DNA of 39,703 nucleotides from JBEHWX01 sp048498995 (GTDB lineage Bacteria > Bacteroidota > Ignavibacteria > OLB7). Below the pieces are notes generated by a model. That model made no database searches and was not told the DNA's origin. It was given only the letters and a program-made list of their open reading frames with translations. Of this stretch, positions 26,541 to 35,283 are shown piece after piece. The stretch spans positions 1-39,703 of the forward strand of contig JBEHWX010000055.1 of assembly GCA_048498995.1 (NCBI GenBank), in the 5' to 3' direction. Made by a program: the position numbers and the translations under genes. Numbering within the stretch: position 1 is the first letter of the stretch; every line of letters starts with the position of its first letter.

Positions 26541-27332
26541 TCAGACGGCCGGCATCGTCTCGGGAGATATCCGGTCCGGGTTCGGCCCGTCGCTGGCGAT
26601 CAGGCCGTCGCGCACGCGGATGATTCTGGCGGCGTGGCGGGCGATATCCTCCTCGTGCGTCACCAGAATGATCGTGTTCCCCTGCCGCCAGAGCTCCTCG
26701 AACAGCCCCATAATCTCGTTGCCGGTGCGCGTATCGAGGTTGCCGGTCGGCTCGTCGGCGAGGATGATCGAGGGATTGGTCACCAGGGCGCGGGCGATCG
26801 CCACGCGCTGGCGCTGGCCGCCGGAAAGCTCGTTCGGACGGTGCGTCATGCGGTTCTCCAGCCCGACCCGTGTGAGCGCGAGCTCGGCGCGGTCGCGCCG
26901 ATCGGCGGTGCTGAGCCCGGCGTAGATCAGCGGCAGCTCCACGTTGTGAAGCGCGTCGCTGCGGGGCAGCAGGTTGAACGTCTGGAAGACGAAGCCGATC
27001 TCGGCGTTCCTGATCCGGGCCAGCTCGTTGTCGTCCATGGCGCTGACCAGCTCGCCGTTGAAGAAGTACTGGCCGCTCGACGGCGTGTCGAGACATCCGA
27101 GGATGTTCATCAGCGTCGACTTGCCGGATCCGGAGGGACCCATGATCGCGACGTACTCGTTCCGGTAGATCGAGATCGAGACGCTGCGGAGCGCGAAGAT
27201 CGTCTCGGAGCCCATCTCGTAGACGCGGGAGATGTCGTGGATGTCGATAACCGGCGTCTCGTTCCGCCGGTCGACCGAGGAGGACGGCGTCAGGTCGATC
27301 GTGCTCCCCACCGTGTCGGTCGTGTCGATCAT
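26541..27332 (-). CDS. MacB/LolD-type ABC transporter ATP-binding protein
   Basis: The 263-residue ATPase has Walker A GPSGSGKS (65-72), Q117, signature LSGGQ (169-173), Walker B IILADEP (189-195) and H226. NILGCLDTPSSG and ADEPTGNLD are typical of the LolD/MacB group. About 27 residues rich in Ser and Thr precede the fold. Its start overlaps the adaptor stop by 4 nt (ATGA). It would drive the two permeases encoded next. Confidence 0.93.
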   Translation of the reverse strand: MIDTTDTVGSTIDLTPSSSVDRRNETPVIDIHDISRVYEMGSETIFALRSVSISIYRNEYVAIMGPSGSGKSTLMNILGCLDTPSSGQYFFNGELVSAMDDNELARIRNAEIGFVFQTFNLLPRSDALHNVELPLIYAGLSTADRRDRAELALTRVGLENRMTHRPNELSGGQRQRVAIARALVTNPSIILADEPTGNLDTRTGNEIMGLFEELWRQGNTIILVTHEEDIARHAARIIRVRDGLIASDGPNPDRISPETMPAV

Positions 27333-28654
27333 TTCTTCCCCTTCGTGTCGTTCTTCTTGGCCTTGGCATTGGCGACCGAGATCTTGGAGCCTTCCTCGAG
27401 ATCGCGGGAGACCGCCTTGTAGTTGCCGCTGATGATCGTATCCCCCTGCTTCAGTCCCGAGAGGATCTCGATGAACTGATCGTCCCGGATGCCGGTGGTC
27501 ACCGGACGGGCGGCCACGGAGTCTCCGGTCTTGACGAAGACGATCGGCTTCGGACGATCATCCTTCTGCTCCCGCTCCTTGACGTTGCGCACGGCCGGAT
27601 CCTCCTCCTCCTTGACGGTGTCGCGCTTGCTCCGGGTGGTCACCGCCTGGATCGGCACCGCGAGCGCGCGAAGGTTGCGCGCGGTGCGGATGGTCGAGGT
27701 AGCGGTCATGCCGGGACGGAAGCGCGCGTCCGGATTGATGAAGCGGAGATGGACCTCGAAGTTGGTCATCTGCTCCTGCGTGTTCACGCCGGACTGCTTC
27801 GGCGAGTTGGCGATCTGGCTCACCTCGGCCAGGAACCGCTCTCCCGGCATCGCGTCCACCTCGACCTCGGCGGTATCTCCCATGTGCACCTGCACCACGT
27901 CGGTCTCGGGCACATCGACCACCGCCTCGATCACCGAGATGTCGGCGATCGTCATGATCTCTGTGCCGGTCATCTGAATGGCGCCGACCACCTTCTCCCC
28001 CAGCTTCGAGTTCAGCTTGGTGACGATGCCGCTGATCGGCGAGACGATGGTGGTCTTGGAGACCGACTGCTGCACGTTCCGGAAGCTCGCCTGGTTCTGT
28101 TCGACGAGGTAGCGCGCGGCATCGACCTCCGAGCTGTTGACGCGCACCTGCGTCTGCGCGGTCTCCAGCTCCTGCTGCGTCGAGAGCTTCTTCTCATGGA
28201 GCTGCTCGATGCGGGCCAGCTCCTGCTGAGCGCGGAGCAGGTTCGCCTTGGCCTGCGCCATCCGCGCCTGCGCCGAGGCGATCGAGGCGCGCGCCTCGTC
28301 GAGCTGCGCCATCATCTGCGACGGGTTGATCCGCACGAGCACCTGCCCCTTCTGCACGCGATCCCCCTCCTTGACGCCGAGGAAGATGATCTCGCCGCTG
28401 ACCTCCGAGGAGATCTTCACCTGCGTTTCGGGATCGACCACGCCGGTGGCGGTCACCGTCTGGGTGATCGGCCTGTAGCTCACCGTCTGCACCTCGACGC
28501 TGACGCCGGTCTCCTTCTTGCCGTTGAGCACCATCATGGTGGTGATCGCGGCAAGCACCACGACACCGATGATGATGTAGAGTCCGGTGCGGCTATTGCG
28601 TCGCGGACGTCTCTTGGTCTGCACCGGCGGGTTCTGAGTCTGCACTTCAGCCAT
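27329..28654 (-). CDS. Periplasmic adaptor protein (HlyD/MacA/RND family)
   Basis: The 441-residue protein has one N-terminal membrane anchor (about 25-43) after a basic cytoplasmic start, then a split lipoyl domain (VSGEIIFLGVKEGDRV before the coil, SPISGIVTKLNSKLGE after it). A helical hairpin lies at about 115-205, and a beta-barrel and membrane-proximal domain follow. A charged, Lys/Glu-rich insertion lies near 345-370, and the C terminus is Lys-rich. It links the permeases to the TolC-like channel encoded 116 nt upstream and is translationally coupled to the ATPase. Confidence 0.92.
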   Translation of the reverse strand: MAEVQTQNPPVQTKRRPRRNSRTGLYIIIGVVVLAAITTMMVLNGKKETGVSVEVQTVSYRPITQTVTATGVVDPETQVKISSEVSGEIIFLGVKEGDRVQKGQVLVRINPSQMMAQLDEARASIASAQARMAQAKANLLRAQQELARIEQLHEKKLSTQQELETAQTQVRVNSSEVDAARYLVEQNQASFRNVQQSVSKTTIVSPISGIVTKLNSKLGEKVVGAIQMTGTEIMTIADISVIEAVVDVPETDVVQVHMGDTAEVEVDAMPGERFLAEVSQIANSPKQSGVNTQEQMTNFEVHLRFINPDARFRPGMTATSTIRTARNLRALAVPIQAVTTRSKRDTVKEEEDPAVRNVKEREQKDDRPKPIVFVKTGDSVAARPVTTGIRDDQFIEILSGLKQGDTIISGNYKAVSRDLEEGSKISVANAKAKKNDTKGKK

Positions 28655-28770
28655 GGGACTTGACGTTGTTGAAGAATGTCACTGAGGGGCGCCGCGCGTG
28701 CGTGGCGCGTGGGTCGTTCATCGGGGCCGCGGATCGGCCGGTCGGATCTGGAATCGGCGGGCTCGGGCGA

Positions 28771-30111
28771 TCACTCGCCGAGCTGATAGAGCACCTCGAA
28801 CAGGGCCAGCCGGTAGTTGAACACGGCGTTGACCTGATTGATCTGCGCGGTGAGATACTGGTTGTTGGCCACCAGGTAATCGGTGTAGTTGCCGGCGCCG
28901 AGGCGGTAGCGCTCATCGGCGGCGAAGCGGCTCTGGCGCGCGGCCACCACCGACTTCTGCGCCGCGGCGATCTGCCGCTCCGCGCCGTCGAGCCGCGCCA
29001 GCGCCTGCTGCAGCGCCGTGCGGGCGCGAAGCTCGAGCTGACGGCTGTCGATCTCGTTCTGTACCCGCTGCGCCTCGGCCAGCGCCACCTGCTCGTTGGT
29101 GCGGAAGCCGTCGAACGGCGTGAAGCGGAAGCTCAGGTTCACCTGCGGCAGGGAGCTGGTCGCCGTGCCCGACTTCTGCCAGTCCCAGCGAAGCCCGGAG
29201 GAGATCTGCGGATAATAGCCGGACCTTGCCGAGCCGACCGCGTCGGCGGCCGCTTCGGCGCGGAGCCGCGCGGCCTGGATATCCACGCGATGCGCCCGCT
29301 GCCGCTCGAGCAGCGCGTCCAGCGTGCCGAGCGAGGCGCGGTTGGTCGCCACCTCCGCCGAGTCGACGCTCTTGGCGAGCCCCTCGGCCGAGAGCTGGAA
29401 CTCGGTGGCCGGGTCGACGTTCATGGCCAGCTTCAGATCGTTGCGCGCCACCAGTACGTCCGTCTCCGCCTGCACCAGTTGCAGCTCGTTGTTGGCCACC
29501 TCCGCCTCCTGCGTGTAGACCGAGCCGATCTGCGCGCTGCCGGCCTCGACCATCGCCTGGATGTTCGCCAGCCGCTCGCGCGCCACGTCCAGCTCGCTCC
29601 GCCGCACCTCGATGATCTGTTCGGCGCGCAGGGCATTCAGGAACGCCGAGCGTGCCTGGAACCCCACGTCCTGCCGGGTCCGGTTCATCGTCTGGAGCGC
29701 CGCGCTGTAACGGGCCTGCGCCGCGTTGTAGTTGGCCGTGCGGCTGAACCCGTCGAACAGGAGCAGGTCGGCGGATGCGCCGACGTTGTAGCTGTTGGCG
29801 GGGTTGCCGCTGCCGGGAATGGCGATGCCATCGACGAAGCGCGTGCCGTCGCTGAGCTGATGGTTGTAGCCGCTGGTGACGCTGATCTGCGGAAGGAAGG
29901 TGCCGAACGCGCCGGTAACCTGCGCGCCGGCCGATTCGATGCCGGACTGCGCCTGCACGAGCGAGAGGTTGCGCTCGGACGCGATGCGCACCGCGTCGTC
30001 GATCGTCAGCACGTCGGCCGAGCGACCGGGCATCTGCGCCGGCAGCATGCGCGCCGAAAGGCTCGCGAGGGCGAGAGTTGCCAGCAGTGATCGAAGGAGA
30101 TGTCGTTTCAT
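28771..30111 (-). CDS. TolC family outer-membrane efflux protein
   Basis: The 446-residue protein has a signal peptide (cleavage near LPAQ, about residue 25) and two repeats of the outer-membrane factor fold: LTIDDAVRIASERNLSL opens the first and a second helical/strand set begins about residue 250. It should trimerise into a channel through the outer membrane and periplasm. It is the first gene of the five-gene exporter operon, whose order is channel, adaptor, ATPase, permease, permease. Exported substrates could be drugs, peptides or lipids; the sequence does not say. Confidence 0.92.
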   Translation of the reverse strand: MKRHLLRSLLATLALASLSARMLPAQMPGRSADVLTIDDAVRIASERNLSLVQAQSGIESAGAQVTGAFGTFLPQISVTSGYNHQLSDGTRFVDGIAIPGSGNPANSYNVGASADLLLFDGFSRTANYNAAQARYSAALQTMNRTRQDVGFQARSAFLNALRAEQIIEVRRSELDVARERLANIQAMVEAGSAQIGSVYTQEAEVANNELQLVQAETDVLVARNDLKLAMNVDPATEFQLSAEGLAKSVDSAEVATNRASLGTLDALLERQRAHRVDIQAARLRAEAAADAVGSARSGYYPQISSGLRWDWQKSGTATSSLPQVNLSFRFTPFDGFRTNEQVALAEAQRVQNEIDSRQLELRARTALQQALARLDGAERQIAAAQKSVVAARQSRFAADERYRLGAGNYTDYLVANNQYLTAQINQVNAVFNYRLALFEVLYQLGE

Positions 30112-30462
30112 GGGGAGCCCGCTACGGTCATCGACGTTTGAAGGTTGCGGTCCGGAAATCGGCTATTCCGGCGCTTGTGGCTCATAACGGCGGCACCGCC
30201 GCGTGGTTGCATCCGAACCGAAAATTCCATCGGAGCATCCTCGGCCCGCCGCCGGTCATCATCGAAGGTCATGTCCGGAGCCCGCATTCGACGGCACGCT
30301 CCGCGCGTCCGCTACTCCGGGGCTCGTTGCCGAACACTCGTCACAACATGTGTTCTTCACGAAGTGTGCTTCTCTGAGGGGGGGCTGGCTACGGTGGAGC
30401 GCGCAATGCACGTATCGACGAAACAGGAAGCGGCGAAGTGCCGGAGCGGTCCGACCTGGATG
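30112..30462. other. Non-coding gap upstream of the exporter operon
   Basis: These 351 nt lie before the tolC-like gene and after the stop of the T9SS-type protein, both on the minus strand. No credible gene, clear promoter or T-rich terminator was seen. A short inverted repeat, GGCGGCACCGCC, occurs near 30189-30200. Confidence 0.5.
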
Positions 30463-32415
30463 TTACCGGAGCTTCACGAGGGAGCCGTGAACCCGCTCCG
30501 CGCCGAGCTGAATCGTGTAGAAGTACGCTCCGGGAGGAAGCGCGCGCGTGTCGATGTCGAGGCTCCCCGACCGAGCGCCGGAGATGGTGAGCGCCTCGGC
30601 GCCGAGCGGATCGACGAGCCTCACCGTCACCTCCACGTCCGTGGGAAGGGCGGTCAGGCGAAGATGTTCGCCGAAGGGGTTGGGAAGAATCCGCGGCGCC
30701 ATCGACGTCGGGATCGCCGGTGCCTCGCCGGCGGTCGCGCGCGCGGGGCCAACCGTGCGACGCGAACCGTCCTGCTTCACCTCGGTGAGGGTGTAGAAAT
30801 ACTGACGTCCGGGAACGAGCGCCGCGTCGCGGTCGACCCAGGTGAAGGAGCGCTCCAGCGGATCGTTGCCGGCGCCGAGCAGCGCCGGATCGCGCTCGTA
30901 GCTGGCGGCCTCCACGTACGGACCGTCGATCTCCGCGGCGCGCGCCACCTCGAATCCGAGCGACCGGACCGACGAGACCAGGCGCCAGAGGAGCTCGACT
31001 CCCCCACCCGCGCGCGACTCGGCCATGAGCGTGAGCCCGTCCACCGGCACGGCGATGTCCGAGGTTCCTCCGAGCCCGAGCTCGCCGAAGCCGTCGGCAT
31101 GCGCGGAGACGGCGTCGGGTCCGGCCGGGGCGACGCCGGGCGCCGGTGAGCGCCACGCCGAGAGGCTATCATCGCGCTCCAGCAGATAAAGGGAAGCCCC
31201 CGCGCCGAAGCCGCTCAGACCGGCGAGCGGAAACGACAGATCGAAGCCTCCCGAGATCTCGAGCGCCGTGTCAGGAGTTATACGAATGTAGCGCGGAAGC
31301 GTGTAGGTGACGTTGATCGGCGGAGCGCCGGGGGCCGGCGGCCGATCGATCAGCTCGGTGAGGAAGCTCCCCGGAGCCAGCACGTGCGCGAAGCGCACCG
31401 AGACGCCGGTGCCGTCGACGGCAAGCGGCGCGGTGCTCCATGGGCCCGCGTGGGTCACGGTCGGAATGCTCGGGGCGCCGCCGGTCACCGGCATCGTCCA
31501 GGAGGCGGACGTGGCGCCGGGATACGACAACGTGATCGTCGCCGAGTCGTTTCGGAAGCTGTAGGCGAGGGAGTCGAACGCGAACAGCCCCTCGGAGTCG
31601 GCGCGCGCGGTCGTGCCGGTGAGCGTGCCGAACATGGAATTGATGCCGGCGGTCATCGCCTCCGGCGGATCGGGAATAACGAGGCCGAATGTGTCGAGGA
31701 GCGCCGCAACGGCGGAGAATGGGGTCGCCGGCTGGGCGACGGTCGGATACGTGCGAAGGTCGACGCTGACCGGAATGGACGTTATCCGATTCCGGCCACC
31801 GGTCGTATCGCTGGCCGCGCTCGCGAACGGTCCGAAGAGGCTCGTCGAATCCTCGTGTCCGTCAACGCCGCGCGCGCTGGCATCTCCCTTCCCCACCACG
31901 AAACCGATCCGGTCACCGAGCACGGGACGCCGAGCGAACTTCAGATAGAGCGCGAAGGTACGCGCCGAATCATCGGGAACGCTTGTGGCCTGCCCCGCCA
32001 GATGCGCAAAGGTGATCGTGCTGTCGCCGATGGCGCCGGCCGCGATGAGCCGCGGAGCGACGGTATCGGTATACAGCCCGGCCCATGCGATCGAGCGCGT
32101 GAGCACGGTCGCCGTGTCGTCGTTGAGAACGACATGGAGACAGAGAGAATCTAGAACTGTCGGAAGGGAATCAAGATCTGGTGTCCTACTCCCCCCATCA
32201 CGTACCCTCATCCTCCAAACGAGCGCTCCACTGCTGGACTCGAGCCTCGTCGTATCGAGAAATCCGTGGTAGACGATATCGACCGTCTCACCACCATCGG
32301 CCACGACGTCCGAGGAATCGGACCGGACCGGAATCGGCTGTGTCTGCCCGGCCATCATTCTCCCCGTCGCCACCACCGCCAGAAGCGGCAGCAGTCGAAG
32401 CAACGGTCGAACCAT
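30463..32415 (-). CDS. Secreted protein with fibronectin-III-like domain and T9SS-type sorting tail
   Basis: The product is about 650 residues and begins with a signal peptide (MVRPLLRLLPLLAVVATG). The first half is Asp/Thr-rich with no recognised domain. A fibronectin-III-like segment precedes the end (LLWRLVSS to RQYFYTLTEV). The last 75-80 residues (ILPNPFGEHLRL, then LPPGAYFYTI, then VKLR) match the type A C-terminal sorting domain used by T9SS. It is therefore expected on the cell surface or secreted. The ATG at 32415 is chosen; a GTG at 32436 in frame is an alternative. No T9SS machinery gene is in the window. Confidence 0.8.
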   Translation of the reverse strand: MVRPLLRLLPLLAVVATGRMMAGQTQPIPVRSDSSDVVADGGETVDIVYHGFLDTTRLESSSGALVWRMRVRDGGSRTPDLDSLPTVLDSLCLHVVLNDDTATVLTRSIAWAGLYTDTVAPRLIAAGAIGDSTITFAHLAGQATSVPDDSARTFALYLKFARRPVLGDRIGFVVGKGDASARGVDGHEDSTSLFGPFASAASDTTGGRNRITSIPVSVDLRTYPTVAQPATPFSAVAALLDTFGLVIPDPPEAMTAGINSMFGTLTGTTARADSEGLFAFDSLAYSFRNDSATITLSYPGATSASWTMPVTGGAPSIPTVTHAGPWSTAPLAVDGTGVSVRFAHVLAPGSFLTELIDRPPAPGAPPINVTYTLPRYIRITPDTALEISGGFDLSFPLAGLSGFGAGASLYLLERDDSLSAWRSPAPGVAPAGPDAVSAHADGFGELGLGGTSDIAVPVDGLTLMAESRAGGGVELLWRLVSSVRSLGFEVARAAEIDGPYVEAASYERDPALLGAGNDPLERSFTWVDRDAALVPGRQYFYTLTEVKQDGSRRTVGPARATAGEAPAIPTSMAPRILPNPFGEHLRLTALPTDVEVTVRLVDPLGAEALTISGARSGSLDIDTRALPPGAYFYTIQLGAERVHGSLVKLR

Positions 32416-32523
32416 CGATGGAATCACGTCGGGCACCTGGGCGCGGGAGTGGGTTGAAGATGACGGCGATCGGGCGATCGCTCCGTCGGTCTGCTCCGGC
32501 GTCCGGGAGAATCCGTGGGCTTT

Positions 32524-32718
32524 TCAGCGCATTCCGTAGGAGAAACGACGCCGGTTGCCGCCGGTCCGATAGCCGCAGAAGACGTTGCTGCACCGCGAGC
32601 CCTCTTTCTTGCTCTCGGCCGAAAGCGTGCGCTGACCGCACTTCGGGCAGGTCGTGGCGTGGGCGTCCATGGCGAGGCGGGGCTGGGTGTTCACGTTGAA
32701 ATTGCGTCTCGGCTGCAT
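32524..32718 (-). CDS. Small zinc-ribbon protein
   Basis: The 64-residue protein is basic and carries two cysteine pairs, CPKCGQ and CSNVFCGY, spaced as in a zinc ribbon. It ends in an Arg-rich tail (GGNRRRFSYGMR). The ATG at 32718 is preferred because AGGTGA lies 6 nt before it; the frame is open to an ATG at 32793 with no such site. Small ribbon proteins of this type often bind nucleic acid or ribosomes, but no family was recognised. It stands alone between the T9SS protein and the E1 gene. Confidence 0.6.
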   Translation of the reverse strand: MQPRRNFNVNTQPRLAMDAHATTCPKCGQRTLSAESKKEGSRCSNVFCGYRTGGNRRRFSYGMR

Positions 32719-32909
32719 TGCTGTCACCTGTTCGATTTGATCCTTGAACTGATAATTACTCGGTTTGGTCGCCGGTATCGGCGTCTGTTTCATTACAGAT
32801 CAAGCACCGTACCAAAACCGTTCGTCAAGGGAGTGGGATCGAAGGAACAGACGAGTCGAGAGGAGAGGAAGCTTCAGAAAGGGTTGTTTCTTTCTGTTTC
32901 GCGGGTCTT

Positions 32910-32947
32910 CCGCGGGAAGGGAGCCGGAGCCGGCCCCCTCCCCGCGG
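32910..32947 (-). terminator. GC-rich hairpin downstream of the E1 gene
   Basis: CCGCGGG (32910-32916) pairs with CCCGCGG (32941-32947), with further GC pairing inside. It starts 11 nt after the minus-strand stop of the E1 gene. It has no T-run, so it is a possible terminator only. Confidence 0.4.
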
Positions 32948-32957
32948 AGAGCGCATC

Positions 32958-35105
32958 CTAGTATGAGATCAATTCTTTCGCTTTGGTGTACACATCCTCG
33001 GCGTTGAGCAGAATCGCCTTTTCGAGGACCGGCGAGAAGCCGACCGGCGAATTCCTGCTGCCGACGCGGAGCACCGGGGCATCGAGATACTGAAATGCAT
33101 TCTGCATGATGATCGAGACCACCTCGCCGCCGACGCCGCCGGTCAGGTGATCCTCATGGGCCACCAGCACGCGACCGGTCTTCTTGGCCGCGGCCACGAT
33201 CGCCTCCTCGTCCAGCGGCTTCACGCTCCGGAGATCGACCACCTCGGCCTGAATCCCCTCGCCGGCCAGACGCTCGGCCGCCTGGATCGCCAGGTGGACG
33301 GCGTTGCCGTAGCTGATGATCGCCAGATCGCTCCCCTCGCGGCGCACGCGCGCCTTGCCGAACGGCACCTCGAAGCCTTCCGGCACCACCGCCTTGGCCC
33401 AGCCGTGATTATAGAGATACTTCGGCTCCAGGAACACCGACATGCCGCGCGAGCGGAGGCAGGTGCGGAGCAGGCCGGCCGCGTCGTCGGCGAACGCCGG
33501 GTAGGCGATCCGGAGTCCCGGAAGCGTCTGGAGCGTGGCCTCGATGGTCTGCGAGTGGTAGAGTCCGCCGGTGATGTAACCTCCCGAGGCGAGGCGGATG
33601 GTCACGTTCGGCGAGAACTGTCCGCGGGTGCGCCAGTACTCGTGCGTCATCTCCACCGTCTGCTCCATCGCCGGCCAGAAGTAGTCGGCGAACTCGGCGC
33701 CCTCGACCAGCACGCGGATCTTGTCATCGAAGCGGCTGAAGCCGTTGGCCGTGCCGACGATGTAGTCCTCGGCGATCGGCGCGTTGTGAACGCGGTCGTA
33801 GCCGAACTCCTGCTGCATCCCCTTGGTGACATTGAAGATGCCCCCCTTCTCCTTGGTGGCCACGTCCTGTCCCCAGATGAAGGTGTCCGGATTGTGACGG
33901 AACTCCTCCTTCATCGTGGTGTTGAGCGCCTGCAGAAGGGTCATCTCGGTTCCCTCGGAGGAGCGGTTCTCCCGCGCGGCATACGCATCCGGGATGATGA
34001 ACTCCGACCACGACTTCGGATCGGGATCGGGGGTCGCCTCGGCGCGATCGGCCGCGTCGAGCATCTCCTTCTTGTTGGTGGCCTCGATCTCGACCGCCTT
34101 CTCCTCGGTGAGGATTCCCTCGGCGATGAGCATCGCGCGGAACTTCTTCACCGGGTCCTGCTCGCGGGCGGTCGTCAGCTCCTCGGTCGAGCGATAGAGC
34201 TCGTGACGATCGGAGTTGGAGTGCGAGCCGATGCGGACGCACTGGGCGTGGATCATCGCCGGCCCCTCGCCGGTGGCGACGTAGGCGATCGCCTCCTGCA
34301 TGCCGCGCCAGGAATCGAGCGGATCGGTTCCGTCGACGTGGACGATCTTCAGGTTCGGGAAGCCGGAGAAATTGTCCGAGACGATCGGGTTGATGAACGC
34401 CTCGCTGATCGGCACCGAGATGCCGTAGCCGTTGTTCTGGATCACGAAGATCACCGGCACGCGCGACTGCGTGGCGCCGTTGACCGCCTCGTAGAAGTAG
34501 CCCTCGGCCGAGGCGGACTCGCCACCGGAATAGAACGAGATGCCGTCCGACTTGTAGTACTTGATCGCCTTGGCGGTACCGACGGCATGCTGCGCATGGT
34601 TGCCGGTGCAGCTGGAAACGTTCTGGATGCCGATCTCCGGCTTGGCGAAGTGGTTCGACATGTGGCGGCCACCGCCGGCCACGTCACCATCCTTCGACAG
34701 GCCATTCAGCACGATCTCGTACGGCGTGATGCCGGCGGCGAGCACCGTCATCAGGTCGCGATAGTAGGGAAACAGGAAGTCCTTCTTCTGCCGGAAGGAA
34801 AGCCCGAGAGCGAGCTGGATTCCCTCGTGGCCGGCACACGGAGCATGGTAGCTCCACCCCTTGGCCTGCTTCAGGTAGTTGGCAGCCTTCTCGTCGAGGA
34901 TGCGGCCGAGGTGCATCAGCCGATACCACTCGACCAGCGTGGCGTTGTCAGGGCGATCCGTGCGGGTTTCGACCGTGACCTCCGGGGCATTCTCGGCGGA
35001 CGCGCCGTTGGCTACCGAGGCCGGCTTCGGCGTGCCGCCGTTGGTCCCGTTGGACCCGTTCGGGGCCTCCCGCCTGCCTTTCGCTTTTGATTTGCTCGCG
35101 CTCAT
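32958..35105 (-). CDS. 2-oxoacid dehydrogenase E1, alpha and beta fused
   Basis: The 715-residue thiamine-diphosphate enzyme decarboxylates a branched-chain 2-oxoacid or pyruvate and passes the acyl group to E2. Residues about 55-375 are the alpha part, with AGHEG, GGES (194-197) and NN (224-225). From M388 (MTLLQALNTTMKEEF) to the end is the beta part. The first 50 residues are a Gly/Asn/Lys-rich extension. The usual GDG of the cofactor site reads GES, which I recall from fused E1 proteins of this lineage. The start at 35105 is set by the promoter at 35151-35181, which makes an upstream TTG at 35153 untenable. No E2 or E3 gene is adjacent. Confidence 0.92.
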   Translation of the reverse strand: MSASKSKAKGRREAPNGSNGTNGGTPKPASVANGASAENAPEVTVETRTDRPDNATLVEWYRLMHLGRILDEKAANYLKQAKGWSYHAPCAGHEGIQLALGLSFRQKKDFLFPYYRDLMTVLAAGITPYEIVLNGLSKDGDVAGGGRHMSNHFAKPEIGIQNVSSCTGNHAQHAVGTAKAIKYYKSDGISFYSGGESASAEGYFYEAVNGATQSRVPVIFVIQNNGYGISVPISEAFINPIVSDNFSGFPNLKIVHVDGTDPLDSWRGMQEAIAYVATGEGPAMIHAQCVRIGSHSNSDRHELYRSTEELTTAREQDPVKKFRAMLIAEGILTEEKAVEIEATNKKEMLDAADRAEATPDPDPKSWSEFIIPDAYAARENRSSEGTEMTLLQALNTTMKEEFRHNPDTFIWGQDVATKEKGGIFNVTKGMQQEFGYDRVHNAPIAEDYIVGTANGFSRFDDKIRVLVEGAEFADYFWPAMEQTVEMTHEYWRTRGQFSPNVTIRLASGGYITGGLYHSQTIEATLQTLPGLRIAYPAFADDAAGLLRTCLRSRGMSVFLEPKYLYNHGWAKAVVPEGFEVPFGKARVRREGSDLAIISYGNAVHLAIQAAERLAGEGIQAEVVDLRSVKPLDEEAIVAAAKKTGRVLVAHEDHLTGGVGGEVVSIIMQNAFQYLDAPVLRVGSRNSPVGFSPVLEKAILLNAEDVYTKAKELISY

Positions 35106-35150
35106 ATTTCGTATGTTGAGGCCGAAGAAGAGTTCAAATTTCGCGGAATT

Positions 35151-35181
35151 CAAATATACGGCTCCGCCTCTCTTCGGCCAT
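35151..35181 (-). promoter_or_regulatory. Promoter of the E1 gene
   Basis: On the minus strand ATGG (35178-35181) is followed after 19 nt by TATATTTG (35151-35158), an exact TAnnTTTG. It lies 45 nt before the chosen E1 start, inside the 178-nt divergent region shared with the subtilase gene. Confidence 0.6.
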
Positions 35182-35283
35182 GCCTTAAGGTTAGTTTGTT
35201 ACACCGTGTACAACTTACCGTCCCATGGCGGCCGGCCCGCTCCGGCCAGCATCGCCCGCTCCCGTTCACGCTTCCCCATTTCC

